A stretch of 64,000 bases of DNA from Tanypteryx hageni. Its lineage: Eukaryota > Arthropoda > Insecta > Odonata > Petaluridae. The position numbers were made by a program, and so were the translations under genes. Under the pieces are notes generated by a model that did not search any database, was not told where the DNA came from, and was given only the letters and a program-made list of their open reading frames with translations. Each line of letters starts with the position of its first letter. The stretch's first letter is position 1. The stretch is from contig CM054117.1 in assembly GCA_028673005.1 (NCBI GenBank), positions 33,514,561 through 33,578,560 on the forward strand, given 5' to 3'. This document shows positions 22,302-32,869 of this stretch, one piece after another.

Positions 22302-22694
22302 TTATAGTATGTATGTGTGGCCAGAATGAAAAGGCCGAACAAAAATTGCATGCACAGCTATGACTAACTTTTCCGGTGGCCAATGAAAAATATTCCTTCT
22401 CGTCACTGAAATTCCAGTTTCAGTCGAGATATCGGTTAACGTGAGATTAGAAACTTTTGTGTAATTGAAACGTATCGCGATGCTCGTCATGGGGTAGCTC
22501 TTCCCTTTAATTGATATTTTATTTTGCAGAGCCTTAACGATTTTCCATGACAGGGGGGCGTCTTCTAGTGTGGTCTTCCTCTGGAGGTAGTTGGCGAAAT
22601 TGTAGCGGATGGAAGACACGAGAAATACACTGCTGTAATTTTGGCAAACTTTACGATATCTCATCTTTTTCAGGTAAGTCACGATAGCGGTCAT
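22302..22694 (-). other. Unrecognised 130-codon open frame
   Basis: The minus-strand product has a protein-like composition (for example RKVCQNYSSVFLVSSIRYNF and SWKIVKALQNKISIKGKSY) without low complexity. I do not recognise a family. On the opposite strand a shorter open stretch, EIVADGRHEKYTAVILANF, ends at a good donor TTTCAG|GTAAGT (22674). Coding on either strand is therefore possible, but only one can be real. The last 30 residues of the minus frame overlap AT-rich DNA and look spurious. Confidence 0.25.
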
Positions 22695-22699
22695 TAATG

Positions 22700-23685
22700 G
22701 GGTACCCCGTAAAAGACTTCCAAGTTACGTGGTAATTCTAATCATCTAAAGTGCAGAAAGTGATCGTTAATATTATTATCATTATTTCGCAGTAACTTTA
22801 TGACAGAAAATATGAAACGATTTTTAAAGGTTTACTTTATTTCGACATCAACCCAATACAATGCATAAGAAGAATAATCTTAAATAAGTTATATAGATAA
22901 TGAGAAACGTTTGTTTTTCCGTTTGTGATGCTGTTAAGAGCAACCATTGTGTTGTTACCTTCATGGGATTTTCTATACTAAATTGGATTTAGGTTTCGGT
23001 TATCTAAATATATTTCCTTACGAAATTAACATGTGGCATATATTGATATTAATTTATTTTTACCGATTATAGTCCTAATGAATCTATTCGTGAACTGTTT
23101 AGACCTTGTTCAAGAGGGGATATGGTAATCAGCGTAAATTTTAATTAACATAGAATTTTGCCTGCATTGTAAAAATCCATCATGATTTCTACTTTTTAAT
23201 CGCTGCACACCAATTTATTTTTTATTTTGTTTTCATAGCAACAAACTAGTTGTCGGCATTTTTAACCGTTTTTCACGGAATCGTTAAGTTGTCCAAAAGA
23301 AGCGGTCAGGCAATTGTAAGTAACTTTAATCAGCGTCTCAAGTTATGGAGGTATAATAATAAATATAAAATTGATATGTATTTTGCAAGGTTCAATAAAT
23401 GTTGGAAATGGTCCGCGAATTTGTTTTTTACGTTGATATTTTGAATTACCGAATAGATGAGGATTCTTCTCGAATTATTTTCTTAATTATTTGGTATTAT
23501 ATTTCATGCCAAACCGTCATTTTTTACTGGAAATTCCACTAGTTTACTTATAATAATAATAATGACAAATTATTTTTCGGGATAAATTTAGTTGAGTATA
23601 ACGAAGAGGGTGTTAAGTTCGAAAATTTGAACGGTTTATGCATCCGTAAAATATTTATTAGATGTTAGATTATCGCTGTTAGTTT
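22700..23685. other. No gene recognised
   Basis: AT-rich DNA without repeat matches or gene signals; would fit an intron. Confidence 0.4.
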
Positions 23686-23688
23686 CAG

Positions 23689-23772
23689 GTCAGCATCAAC
23701 GACATCGATGTCTACGTAGCATCACTGAAGTGGAGACTCCTGGCACATTTCGTCGAGGGATGCTTCAAGCAA
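23689..23772 (+). CDS. Candidate host exon (28 codons)
   Basis: An open segment of exactly 28 codons is preceded by a pyrimidine-rich acceptor (CTGTTAGTTTCAG) and followed by GTTAGC, a modest donor. GC content is higher than its AT-rich surroundings. The frame reads VSINDIDVYVASLKWRLLAH and continues to the donor without a stop; it is phase 0 at both ends. The other two plus frames and the minus frames look less protein-like. No family is recognised, and a chance open stretch of 84 bp cannot be excluded. Confidence 0.3.
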
Positions 23773-23931
23773 GTTAGCTTTTCCTTAATTACAATGCACG
23801 CGATACTGTTTTGGGAAAGTTTCGACTTCCGTTGCATTATTTTAGCAATTCGTAACAATCCACGGCTAATTTCAGAGTAAATAACTCATTTCAAAACGTT
23901 CAAAATATTTTCATAATATTAGAAAACTTGC

Positions 23932-24011
23932 CTGACAGAGAGGTTGAGTAGCTCTTGGAGATCGTTCTTTTCCGCAATCTTTGATGCAAACGCTGCGCCT
24001 TTAACGTGCTG
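23932..24011 (-). CDS. Candidate host exon with a GC donor
   Basis: On the minus strand, TTTTCTATTTGTATTGCAG gives a strong acceptor. An 80-bp segment then reads QHVKGAAFASKIAEKNDLQE and on to LLNLSV, ending CAG|GCAAGT, the consensus of rare GC-AG introns. Composition differs from the AT-rich flanks. It lies 160 bp from the plus-strand candidate at 23689, so the two cannot belong to one gene. No family recognised. Confidence 0.3.
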
Positions 24012-24354
24012 CTGCAATACAAATAGAAAAGGGGATTGAACGTCATTCGGTAGCTGGTCATGCTCCAATTTAAAGTTCAAAAATAAAAAAATCAGCTTGG
24101 TTTTCACCATGTTATCATTCGTGTAACGCCTATAGCCTTTAAATGTCCATGTGGTATTTTATTTCTGTAGTCAATGATCTCGGTTCTATTAAGTGCCATA
24201 GAATTACGTATCATCATCCAAGAAATGTACTGGCGAATATAAACCTAAGAATTTTGTATAAATTAAGGTGTGCTAAATATTCAGAATATTGAAAGCATCA
24301 TGGAAATTTTTGCAGGTTCATCACAGCTACGCGAATGAATGAAGATAAGGAAGA

Positions 24355-24665
24355 GAGATACGTGTGCCAGCGGAAGGCATTTGCCAGTGAAATGCGTGTG
24401 CTAGCGATATGCGTGTGCAAAAGGTATGTGTTTGCGAGTGATACGCGTGTGTATAAGTGATATGCGACTTCTAGGATGCAGCGCGTAGCAGTAGTAGACT
24501 TAGGCGAGGAATTAGGAGTGTGAATGTTTGGGTGTATGAAGGAGAGATTGTGATGAGAGAGTTTGGATGCGCGCGCGAGAGTATGGGTGAAGGGTGTCTG
24601 AATGGCATGTAGTGTGTGTGCGTACACAGATAGTATAGTGTGTGTGTGACGGTAGTGTAGTGTGT
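24355..24665 (+). repeat. Degenerate GTG-rich tandem repeat
   Basis: Units of roughly 15-20 bp with GTGATATGCGTGTGC-like content repeat from 24355 to 24480 (CCAGTGAAATGCGTGTGC, CTAGCGATATGCGTGTGC, GAGTGATACGCGTGTG). A GT-rich stretch at about 24600-24665 follows. The overlapping minus-strand open frame is a by-product. Confidence 0.65.
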
Positions 24666-24789
24666 TGGATGAATGAATGGCTCATTATATCATCGATTGC
24701 ATCGTTTAGATAGATTGTAATTGTGTCTTGAGATGCCAGTAATTTAGGAAAGTGGACCTTAGCTGGCGTAATCTGTCGAGCTTGCCATG

Positions 24790-25690
24790 TAAAATAATGA
24801 GCAACGATGGCCTAAGCATTGCCTCACGGGAGGCCAATGGAAACATGCTTATAACTTAGGATATAAAAATTGTTTCATTCACTATAAATATAATTTTTAG
24901 TGTAAACAGATGCAAAGCAAGCTCAAAGTGTTCCAGTTTTGGATTTATTAAGCGATGATTTTGGTAAGTCTACCTATGCTGAATTTCACTATTGAAATGT
25001 AATTTATCTTTGTTTATATATCTTAAATGACGAGCTCACTACTATGTATGTAAATGTGGTACCAGTTGTGTAATTTTTCTAATGTCGATGTTTATTGTAC
25101 TATAATAAAATTTTGGAAAATTCATCTAAATAAAATATCGTTTTTACCATGTGCATTTATTTAAGTTAGAGGTCAAATAAAAGTTGAATGACATTAATAT
25201 TTTTAACATTTTACATCAATTTATAAAATTCATATATTGAATCATAATGAGATAATAATGACATAAGCTTTACAAGTCAGTTGCGAGGCATTTCTTTCAC
25301 AAGGAGTATAATTATCAAATACCATAATTAGCCAGTAAAAACTAAATGAATTTGAAATAGTATCCTTGTTATGGAATTAAAAATATGCTTGCATAGAGTT
25401 TTTATAGCAGGAGGCAGTCTTTATTCAATGTAACAATTGATAACATTTCTGAATCCTTAATTATTGTTTTTTATCGTTGAAATTTATTTCGAATATATTT
25501 ATTACAAAACGATGTTTCCAGTTCCATATATTATCACGAGTCATTTTTTTTAATGGAAGTTTGCATTACTTCAATGAATTTCTATTTTACCTCTTGTCTA
25601 TATTTCAATCATAAACATAACTGTATCTTTCAAAATATAAAATGAAATGTCGAGAGCATTATTGTCGCTTATGAAACCATTCTTTCTTTA
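24790..25690 (+). repeat. Diverged duplicated block D, copy 1
   Basis: Matches 27585-28310 on the same strand through most of its length. Shared blocks include ATGAGCAA, GGCCTAAGCA, TGCCTCACGGG, GGAAACATGCTTA, CAAAGTGTTCCAG, GGATTTATTAA(G/A)CGATGAT, GAGTTTTTAT and TTATGGAATTAAAAA. The copies are old and differ by many indels. Copy 1 contains the candidate exon 24910-24963. Confidence 0.7.
24910..24963 (+). CDS. Candidate 54-bp exon in duplicated block D
   Basis: Between AAACAG and the strong donor GTAAGT (24964), only one frame is open: AKQAQSVPVLDLLSDDF. It is symmetric in phase (two bases in, one base out). LDLLSDDF resembles clathrin-box-like acidic/Leu motifs, but such short motifs prove nothing. 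The acceptor is weak. In the duplicated copy (27700-27765) the frame holds a TAG stop and the donor is lost, as if the second copy had decayed. Confidence 0.25.
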
Positions 25691-26645
25691 AAGCACTCAA
25701 TTATAAGTTTTCAATGTCTATGCAATTATTTTACTTGCATGTAAATTTATATGACTCATATATAAATCGGTTTAAATTAAGGATTTTCTATGTTAGTTGA
25801 ATTTAAAGATACTGATACCCAGCAACAATACTGCATTTGAATCAAACATATAAACAATCTTAATATTGTAATTTATCAGAATTAAATTGCTCCTATTTCT
25901 CAAATAATACCTATATAATTGATAAAACGTATTGGAAAAGTAAAAATTGGATTGGCCAAGGGCGTCAGATATATTTGATAGTAAAGATTAATCCAAGGAA
26001 TAGCATCTTACCAACAAATGGGATTTTATTTTATTATTGGTGATAAACATTTACTATCGTGTCGCCTATTTTAGACATAATAGCACTTATTTTGAAGAGA
26101 GTTGTTTCTCAGAGTTGAAGGTAGAAGAGAATAAACGTGTGCGGAGAGTGTACTTTAACGGGCGTGTTATTGGGCAGATTACTATTGATGAAAATTTTAT
26201 TAAACTTTCAAGTTCGCCCGATTATTGTAGCACTCTGAACCTAATTTTATGAGATTGTGTTAATCCATTCATTCCCAATGCAGTCAAAGATAATAACAGC
26301 ATCTCCCATACACATGGAGTATATTATGGCCAATGACCTACATCAAATCAGTTGAATATTTAGTTCGAATTATAAAATAATTCAATGATAAAAATATAAA
26401 AATCTCCTGTTAAGAAGCAACTTGGTTTAATTTCAATTTAACTGCAATTGCGTAAGTAATCACACCATGTTCAAGGTTTTAATTTTGCAAAGCAATTCCA
26501 AGCGTGTAAAATCATAGTTGAGAAGTTTTTATAACAAAACTACTTGCATTTATTTACGGATTTCCACCTGCTTGAAAAGTGATAATACCTAATATAAGTA
26601 CTAGAACAAACTGCTAAATTGGTATCTACATGATGCACATGGTCA
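25691..26645. other. No gene recognised
   Basis: AT-rich DNA. A 71-codon open frame at 26037-26252 has a slightly protein-like composition (KVEENKRVRRVYFNGRVIGQ) but no splice or family support. Confidence 0.35.
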
Positions 26646-26649
26646 TGAG

Positions 26650-27130
26650 CTGCAGGAACCGCACTAGGGTAAATACCTATATGCTGCCTTTAACCATGGA
26701 AGTTTTGCAAATATTGTCATAGAAATATATTCCAAACGCCGCCGAACGAGCGATGTTTATGTACTATATTTTGCTTCCCTACATGCCTTGCGCATTGGTG
26801 CACCTTAATCTCGGCACTCTCTCTCTCTCTCTGCACACAAAATATCTGTTGCAGGACCGTCGCACGAGGCGAGCGACCGCCCGGGGCCCAAGCTTCCGGA
26901 AAGGCTCTATTTCTCGTTCCCTGTTATTTACCAATTGGTGTACGACCTTTGTCATATGACGACGCAAACTATATCCTTTCACGGCCGAACGCGTAATATG
27001 AGGACGCAGAGTCAGCACGTTATTTAAACATCGTAAACTACAACTTATAAGACGTAGTCCGTTTTCTTCTTCATGAATAACTTTCACAAAGCTTTCTTTT
27101 CCATTTTATTTGGAAAACTTAATTTCTTCA
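26650..27130 (+). repeat. Dispersed repeat R4, copy 2
   Basis: Second copy of the repeat at 20760-21283, with a CT microsatellite (about 26818-26832) in place of the sequence found in copy 1. Confidence 0.7.
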
Positions 27131-27439
27131 TAAATATTCCACATTGCAGGTTCTTAAATGTTTGCGCAGGCTTTCACTCAACATACTCCTGCCTGATGGG
27201 GAGGCATAATAAAACTTCACATTTAGTAAAAACCTATATGTGGAAAACAACCACAGGAAGGAGTGTATGAAAATCCCGCGAAAATATCCTCTAACTGCAA
27301 GAATACACATCAGATGTATAATATGCATAAAAAATTCATTTTTTTGGAACCCTGGCCTCCAGCCATTTTAAAATTTTTATCGAGGATGTACGGTATTCTT
27401 GCTGCAGTTACATTTTCCACATGAATGAAGCCACGAGGA

Positions 27440-27584
27440 AAATATATCGCAAGCTACTTATAACAGTTCCCTTTCTTCTTCATGAATTACGTTGATAAAG
27501 CTTTCGTTATGGTTATTTATTATACACTTGACCCTGTTCTTTTATACACATAAAAAAGACTCGATTCTATTGTGTCAGAATTTC
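27440..27584 (+). repeat. Partial repeat R4 tail
   Basis: CTTCTTCATGAATTACGTTGATAAAGC and the following ATTTATTATACAC block resemble 21125-21175 and 27065-27130. A CATTACCAAAAT block leads directly into duplicated block D. Confidence 0.45.
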
Positions 27585-28310
27585 TCATTACCAAAATTAT
27601 GAGCAATGAAGGCCTAAGCAATGCCTCACGGGCAGCCTATGGAAACATGCTTAACACTTATGATATAAAAATCGTTCTATTCGCCACAAACAAAACATTT
27701 ACAGTAATAACATGCATAGCAGGTTCAAAGTGTTCCAGGTTTGGATTTATTAAACGATGATTTTGGCTTCATCAAGTCTGTTTATGTTGAATTCCACTTT
27801 TGAAATGTAAATTATGTTTATTCATTATCTTAAATTGTGACTTCTCTACTATAAATAAATGTGGTATCAATTGTGCAATTTTTCTGATGTCGCTGTTTTT
27901 ATATACATTAATTAAAATTTGGAACAATTAATCTAAATAAAAAGTTGTTCTTGGCATGTGAATTTATTTAAATTACCCCGTAATTGGATTGTAAAAAGCA
28001 AATGAAATGAAATAGTAAACCAGTTATGGAATTAAAAAATTGTATCGAGTTTTTATCGCAGCAGATTATCCATCATCAGAAGTGAAGGTGACAACATTTT
28101 TGGCTCTCGTTGAAATTAGTTGCGAATATTTCTGTTACAAAAAGATGCTTCTAGTTTCATAATTTATCACGTCATTTTTAAAAATGGAAATTTAGTAAAT
28201 TTTGATGAATTTATGTTTTACCTCGTCTTTTTTTTAATCATATGCAAAATTGTATCTTAATTACAATATGCATCAATGTCAAATATATGAAATATCTAGA
28301 GAATTGTGCA
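27585..28310 (+). repeat. Diverged duplicated block D, copy 2
   Basis: Second copy of 24790-25690, about 170 bp shorter. It holds the decayed counterpart of the candidate exon at 24910. Confidence 0.7.
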
Positions 28311-28543
28311 TATTATGATAATACTAGATTAATAGATTAGTGTACGCTGAATCGAGTTATCAAATTTATTTTTAGTTGAAATACGGTATAATACACGGAG
28401 ACAGTGATAAGGAAAGCTATTCCGTGAGTGTGAAAATTTAAGTGTATATAAATCTTTTCCTCCTTTCTATAAGAAACTCCGGATCTATAATTTATGCTTA
28501 AAACATTTATGATTATAAAATTTAAATACCTCCTCACCTCCAG

Positions 28544-28615
28544 GCGCCAAAATATCACGGAAAGCCTCTGATCGAGGATGTGGAAACAAAAGATCCGAGC
28601 TCTAATGCAGAAAAA
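28544..28615 (+). CDS. Candidate host exon (24 codons)
   Basis: TACCTCCTCACCTCCAG is an excellent pyrimidine-rich acceptor. It is followed by 72 bp reading APKYHGKPLIEDVETKDPSS and on to NAEK, then GTAAAT as donor. The other two plus frames contain stops. Composition is clearly richer in GC than the flanks. The frame is phase 0 to phase 0, so it cannot be joined directly to the 24910 exon without a further exon between. No family recognised; still, this is the best-supported candidate exon in the window. Confidence 0.4.
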
Positions 28616-28619
28616 GTAA

Positions 28620-29380
28620 ATTTTATTATTTATTCATGCGAATAGCTGTCCGCTCTTTTTATTAGCCCTCGAAAACTACACGAGAGTAATAAATGCTTTT
28701 GTTTCATACGTGAATATCAAATCTATTTTTTATTAATTTTTCGTTAGCACTTTGGTGAGACGAATCTGGATTAGAGAAGATTGCACTTGATCCTCTAGTG
28801 GTTCATAAAATTCTTTGTTATAAATTAACATCATTACGTATGTTTTATTTTTTATTCGCTTTGTAATAATACCGGATGTTTGCTGTTGTTATGTGTCAAT
28901 TTATAATTTTCTCATTGATTTACAGTAGTACTTATTGGTATAAAGAATTCAGAATTGTCCGGTTAGGAGTCTGGATTGTTGAGTTACGTGATTTTAAATA
29001 TTCGTTCCCAAGGGAAGGTGCTACGAACTCTTGAGTAGACGCATGCCATAAACTAATTCATTTTTATAGAGGCATTAAGTGAAATGTAAATAAAGCGCAT
29101 GTTTATTTACTTGCCATAAAAATTTTGTATATTCTATTAATTTAGCACACCTATAAAACGATCACAAGGACAACGAAACGTAAAATTTGGATGCCACCGA
29201 AAGAGATAAAAACCAAACAACTTTCCTTCACGCGGTAAGAATCATTCCGTAAAAGCGAGTTTCTAAAGCTTTCATCGCCGTTTCAAATATATGTGGTAGT
29301 TGCATTTCTCTCACTGTTGGCACCAAAAGACAATTCAACGCATTGGAATGTCGAAATTTCGCTAGTTCCTTACACTAGAT
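28620..29380. other. No gene recognised
   Basis: AT-rich DNA with no recognised repeats or genes. Confidence 0.45.
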
Positions 29381-29381
29381 T

Positions 29382-29659
29382 AGGGGTTTTCAACCCCCTT
29401 CAGCTGAAGCACCCCTTTAATACTCACGTACCCCGAGTAGATTTTTAAATGACAATGAAGTGAACAACACTTATTTTAAGATAGATGACATATGTTTATA
29501 ACGCTAATTTCACTGTTTTGGCGTCTTTTCCGTTCTATAACGTGATTATTAGTTATAACATCGCAACTTTTGATTCCAAAGTTACGCAATAAAGACGAGG
29601 CAAGAAGAAAGATTATAACGCTTTCGCGTATCCTTAGGGGGACGCGGTTGAAAACCCCT
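29382..29659. mobile_element. hAT-like MITE
   Basis: AGGGGTTTTCAACCCCCTTC at the left and GGTTGAAAACCCCT at the right form inverted ends of the common hAT CAGGGGTTCTCAACC type. Flanks CTAGATTA and GTAGATCA are only roughly similar, so the boundaries are uncertain by 1-3 bp. No coding sequence. Confidence 0.6.
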
Positions 29660-29759
29660 CCGGTAGATCAAGGTTTACGCACCCATCGGGACATGATTGT
29701 GCGCAGATAGTTCCCGCAATAAGTCAGTGAGTATGTCAAAGATAGCAAACATTAATTTG

Positions 29760-30200
29760 CCGGTTTTGCCTCGCCCCGATTCGCTCTCATTATCTTGGCG
29801 TGGTCCTCTGCGAAATCCTTCGCCGCCTCACTTCCTCGAGTATCTACCTCACCATCTCTTGACTGTCCTCTAATCTAAAACCCTTCTCAATTCACCTCCT
29901 TAGTTACGCGACCTTTGGACCTCCCCTCTATTTGGTGCCGAAAATGTGCCACCGCGTCTCGCCGACGTGAACGTGCTACAGCACTATTGGTCATTTGCTT
30001 CCTCGCTACGGCTTGTTACTCGCGTCCAAGTGGATCTCGTTCCAGCATCCACCCTTCCGCGCGCTCTCTCTATCCCTTGTTTCTCCCTTTGTTTATTCCT
30101 CAACTCTCTACGACTTTTATCGTCTCTTCCTCTTCGCCCTCCTTGTACACCCTTCTCCACCCCTCTCATTTCAACCTTTTTAGTGCGTTTTAAAAATGAT
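29760..30200. other. Pyrimidine-rich stretch
   Basis: The plus strand is rich in C and T. Overlapping Ser/Leu/Pro-rich frames (29915-30257) on this strand, and an Arg/Glu-rich one on the other, are by-products of composition. Confidence 0.6.
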
Positions 30201-30424
30201 CTTATGCTTTCACTTTGGTGTCTGTCTGTCCGTCCGACTGCCTGTGTGCTTGCTTAAATTGATATTGTGTACAAAACCGTAAACTACAGAGAGCTGAAAC
30301 TTGGAGTGTAAAATTTTGTACTTCTGCCATTTTTTTCTTCGGATTTAAATTTTGAAAAATACACATGATCGGATAGGAGCCTTAATTTTTTTTAATATCT
30401 CCGAATGTGAAACAGGAAAAAATT

Positions 30425-30640
30425 CTGCTATGGCCGGGAATCGAACCCCGGTCTTACCACTTACCGGACGGATATTCTAACAATGAACTATCGTAGCAGA
30501 GTATTCTTTAATATCCGAATGGGTGCTTTTCTTAGTTGGGTCTGGGCTAGCCAAGCTAGTATCAACCAGGTCCAACGGACGTCCTCCAAGAGATACGTCG
30601 AAGAAAACTCCTACATCACAAATGGTGAGATTACCAAGCT
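30425..30640 (-). mobile_element. tRNA-derived SINE (family S2), copy 1
   Basis: The minus strand has an acceptor-like pair CTGCTA with TAGCAG, an A-box-like CGATAGTTCATTGTTAG, and a perfect B box GGTTCGATTCC. The region at 30505-30640 matches 44060-44215 (GGTATCAAC / AGTATCAACC and ...GGTGAGAT blocks). Cloverleaf pairing is partial in the anticodon arm, so this is a SINE or tRNA-related repeat rather than a tRNA gene. Confidence 0.65.
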
Positions 30641-30664
30641 AGAAATCGATGGAATAAAGTGATC

Positions 30665-30774
30665 TTAAGATCATACGTAGATATACATAAGCTGTAAATT
30701 TGGGAATAATTTTGTAACGAAAAAAATATTCCCAAATTTACAGCTTAAGCCTATCTGCATAGGATCTTATTATC
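30665..30774. repeat. Long hairpin with 20-bp perfect core arms
   Basis: AAGCTGTAAATTTGGGAATA (30689-30708) is exactly inverted at 30727-30746, with an 18-nt loop. Pairing continues outward imperfectly to about 48 bp per arm, with AAGATCATACGTAGATA against TATCTGCATAGGATCTT. This is a strong RNA/DNA foldback and may be a MITE, but no target duplication was identified. Confidence 0.85.
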
Positions 30775-30939
30775 ACGTAATTTCATAAATCTCCGAAAGT
30801 ATAAAAGATGAAAAGCTAAAATCTTGAGCGTACATTTCCATATTGATACCACTTACAAAACAACGCGAATATATATGGTAAAAATCGCATAAAAAATAAA
30901 AAGAACGACCTAACTTTATGCATGCTCATGGATAACACT

Positions 30940-31240
30940 CCCCTTGCTCTCCTTTCCTTTCCTCTTTTAAATTCCTTCTCCAACTTTTCCTGCACCTATT
31001 CCTTTTCACGCACTATTGCTTCCCAAGTATTTCTGCCCTCTTTCTTCCACGTTTTCCACCTTTCTTGCCAACCCCCCACCCCTCTTTCGTTCCGTACACT
31101 TCTCTGCTCCTCAGCACTCTCTCCCGAATCTCCGATCCTCGTGTCCACCACTCCTTCCTTTCTCCCTCCACCCTTCCCTCTCTCACTCCTTTTTCACTTC
31201 ACCTCCTCCCTTTCTGCCTCCTCCGCTAAAAACTAGCGTC
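30940..31240. other. Pyrimidine-rich tract
   Basis: Strong C/T bias on the plus strand just before the switch to a purine-rich tract at about 31320. The open frames here are Ser/Pro/Leu-rich composition shadows. Confidence 0.7.
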
Positions 31241-31319
31241 GCGAACCATTTGTTCCACCCCGGATTCTTACTTCTGAGCACGATCTTTAATTATAGAACG
31301 TGTCGAGTCTTCTCTCTCT

Positions 31320-32830
31320 GGAGTTTGGGTCGGAATGCGGCAAGGGGTTGGAAAAGGGGAGGGAGGAAAGGAGAGAGAGAGGGGGGAAAAGGGTTAGAGG
31401 TACGGGAGAGAGAAAAAAAGGGAGTTGGAGGGTGGGAGGCGAGAGAGAGGTAGTGAGTGAGAGTAAGGGGGTGCTGCTGAAATGATCTCCTTAGCAGGAG
31501 AGGTGAGATCTGAGAGTGGGGTCGAGGGGTTTTGGCAACTGGGGAGGAGTAGGAGCAGGTGAGTAGGAAGGATGGCATTCACTTGATAATGGAGTAAGGT
31601 CAAGGATAAGGGAGGTCGTCTTTCTCCCTCTCTCACGGAGAGGGTTAGAGGGAGGAGGAGGGAGACGTGCTGGGGATGGGAGTTGGGGTGACTGGCGTGT
31701 TTGAGTGCCAATTAGGCGGCGCGGGACACACGCTCTCTTGCGTCGTGCAATACCGACGACAGCGCGACTCTTCCCTTACTCGTCGCTTGGGCACAGGAAA
31801 TACGGACTCCTATCGTCCCTCTCCGCATTCGGATAGGAATGCGAGATGCGTGGGTGTTTGACTTTTTTATGGCGCATGGCGATAGCGCGTTACCCTTTTT
31901 TGTTTTGTCAACTACGAGTTGTGCCTTGAGAAATTTGCTATTTGTGACTGGAAGACGGGGAGGGGAGAGGGGGATGGAGGAAGAGTTGGATGGCGGGAGA
32001 GGGGGATGGAAGGAGAGGGGGATGGAGGGAGAGGGGGATGGAGGGAGAGGGGGATGGAGGGAGAGGGGGATGGAGGGAGAGCGGGATGGAAGAATAGGAA
32101 TGGGGAAGAGGAAGGCGGATGAAGTAAGGGTAGGAATGGTGAAGCTAGTGGCGAAGGAGGATAGTAAAGGAGGGCGGAAAAGGAGGTGTGAGGAGGAGAT
32201 GGAATGGGGGAAGGATGGGGAGAAAGAGGAAGACGAAGGAGGATGGAGGGGTACGGAGGGGGAGGGAGAGGAAGGCAGGAAGGAAGGATAGATGGATGGA
32301 TGGATGGAGTAGGATGGTTTGGGAGGAAGTGGGAGAAGGGAGGGTAGGATGGATGGAGGGGAAGAAGGGAGTCTAGGAGGCAGAGTAAGGAAGGAGGAAT
32401 GGGAAGGAGAGGGGTGAAATTGGGAAAAATGAGGGAGAGGAGTAAGGAGAGAAAGAATGGGGAAAGGAATGGGGAAGAGGAAGGTGGCTGAAAGAGAAGC
32501 GGAAAGAGAGAAACGGGAAGAGAAGGATGGAGAAATAAAGTGAAGTAGGTGGCGGAAGGAGGGATAGAAATAGATAGGAGGGAAGGGGGAAATGGAGGAA
32601 AAGGAGGAAGGGAGGGACAGGAAATATGGAAGAAGGGAGCTGGATGGTGAAGGGTGGAGAAAGATGGAAGAGGAAGGGGGAGGGAGGGGTAGGAATAAGG
32701 AAAGGGAAGGAGGAAGAGAAAAGAGGAAGAGAAAGGAGGAAGGGGAGAAGAGACGAGGAAGACGGAAGAGGAAGGACAGTGGGAGGCGTACGGAGGGAAA
32801 TAGTAAGGGGGAGGAGGGACGGAAGAGTAA
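31320..32830. repeat. 1.5-kb purine-rich (GA) tract
   Basis: The plus strand is dominated by G and A for about 1.5 kb, interrupted mainly at 31690-31930. It is made of AGGG, GGAGG and GGAA words. All long open frames across it, including a 385-codon minus-strand frame of Ser/Pro/Leu and a Gly/Glu/Arg-rich plus-strand frame, are composition artefacts. The tract could form triplex or quadruplex DNA. Confidence 0.85.
31967..32099 (+). repeat. 17-bp minisatellite
   Basis: Unit GGGGGATGGAGGGAGAG repeated about eight times, with four central copies identical and diverged edge copies. Confidence 0.9.
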
Positions 32831-32869
32831 CTCGGCGCCACTTATTGTCTCTAAAAGGGGAGGAGTCAT

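Noticed and set aside
31712..32869. 385-codon minus-strand open frame (and overlapping 309- and 150-codon frames)
   Set aside because: Composed almost wholly of Ser, Pro, Leu and Phe (or Gly, Glu, Arg on the other strand) because the DNA is a purine tract; no domain.
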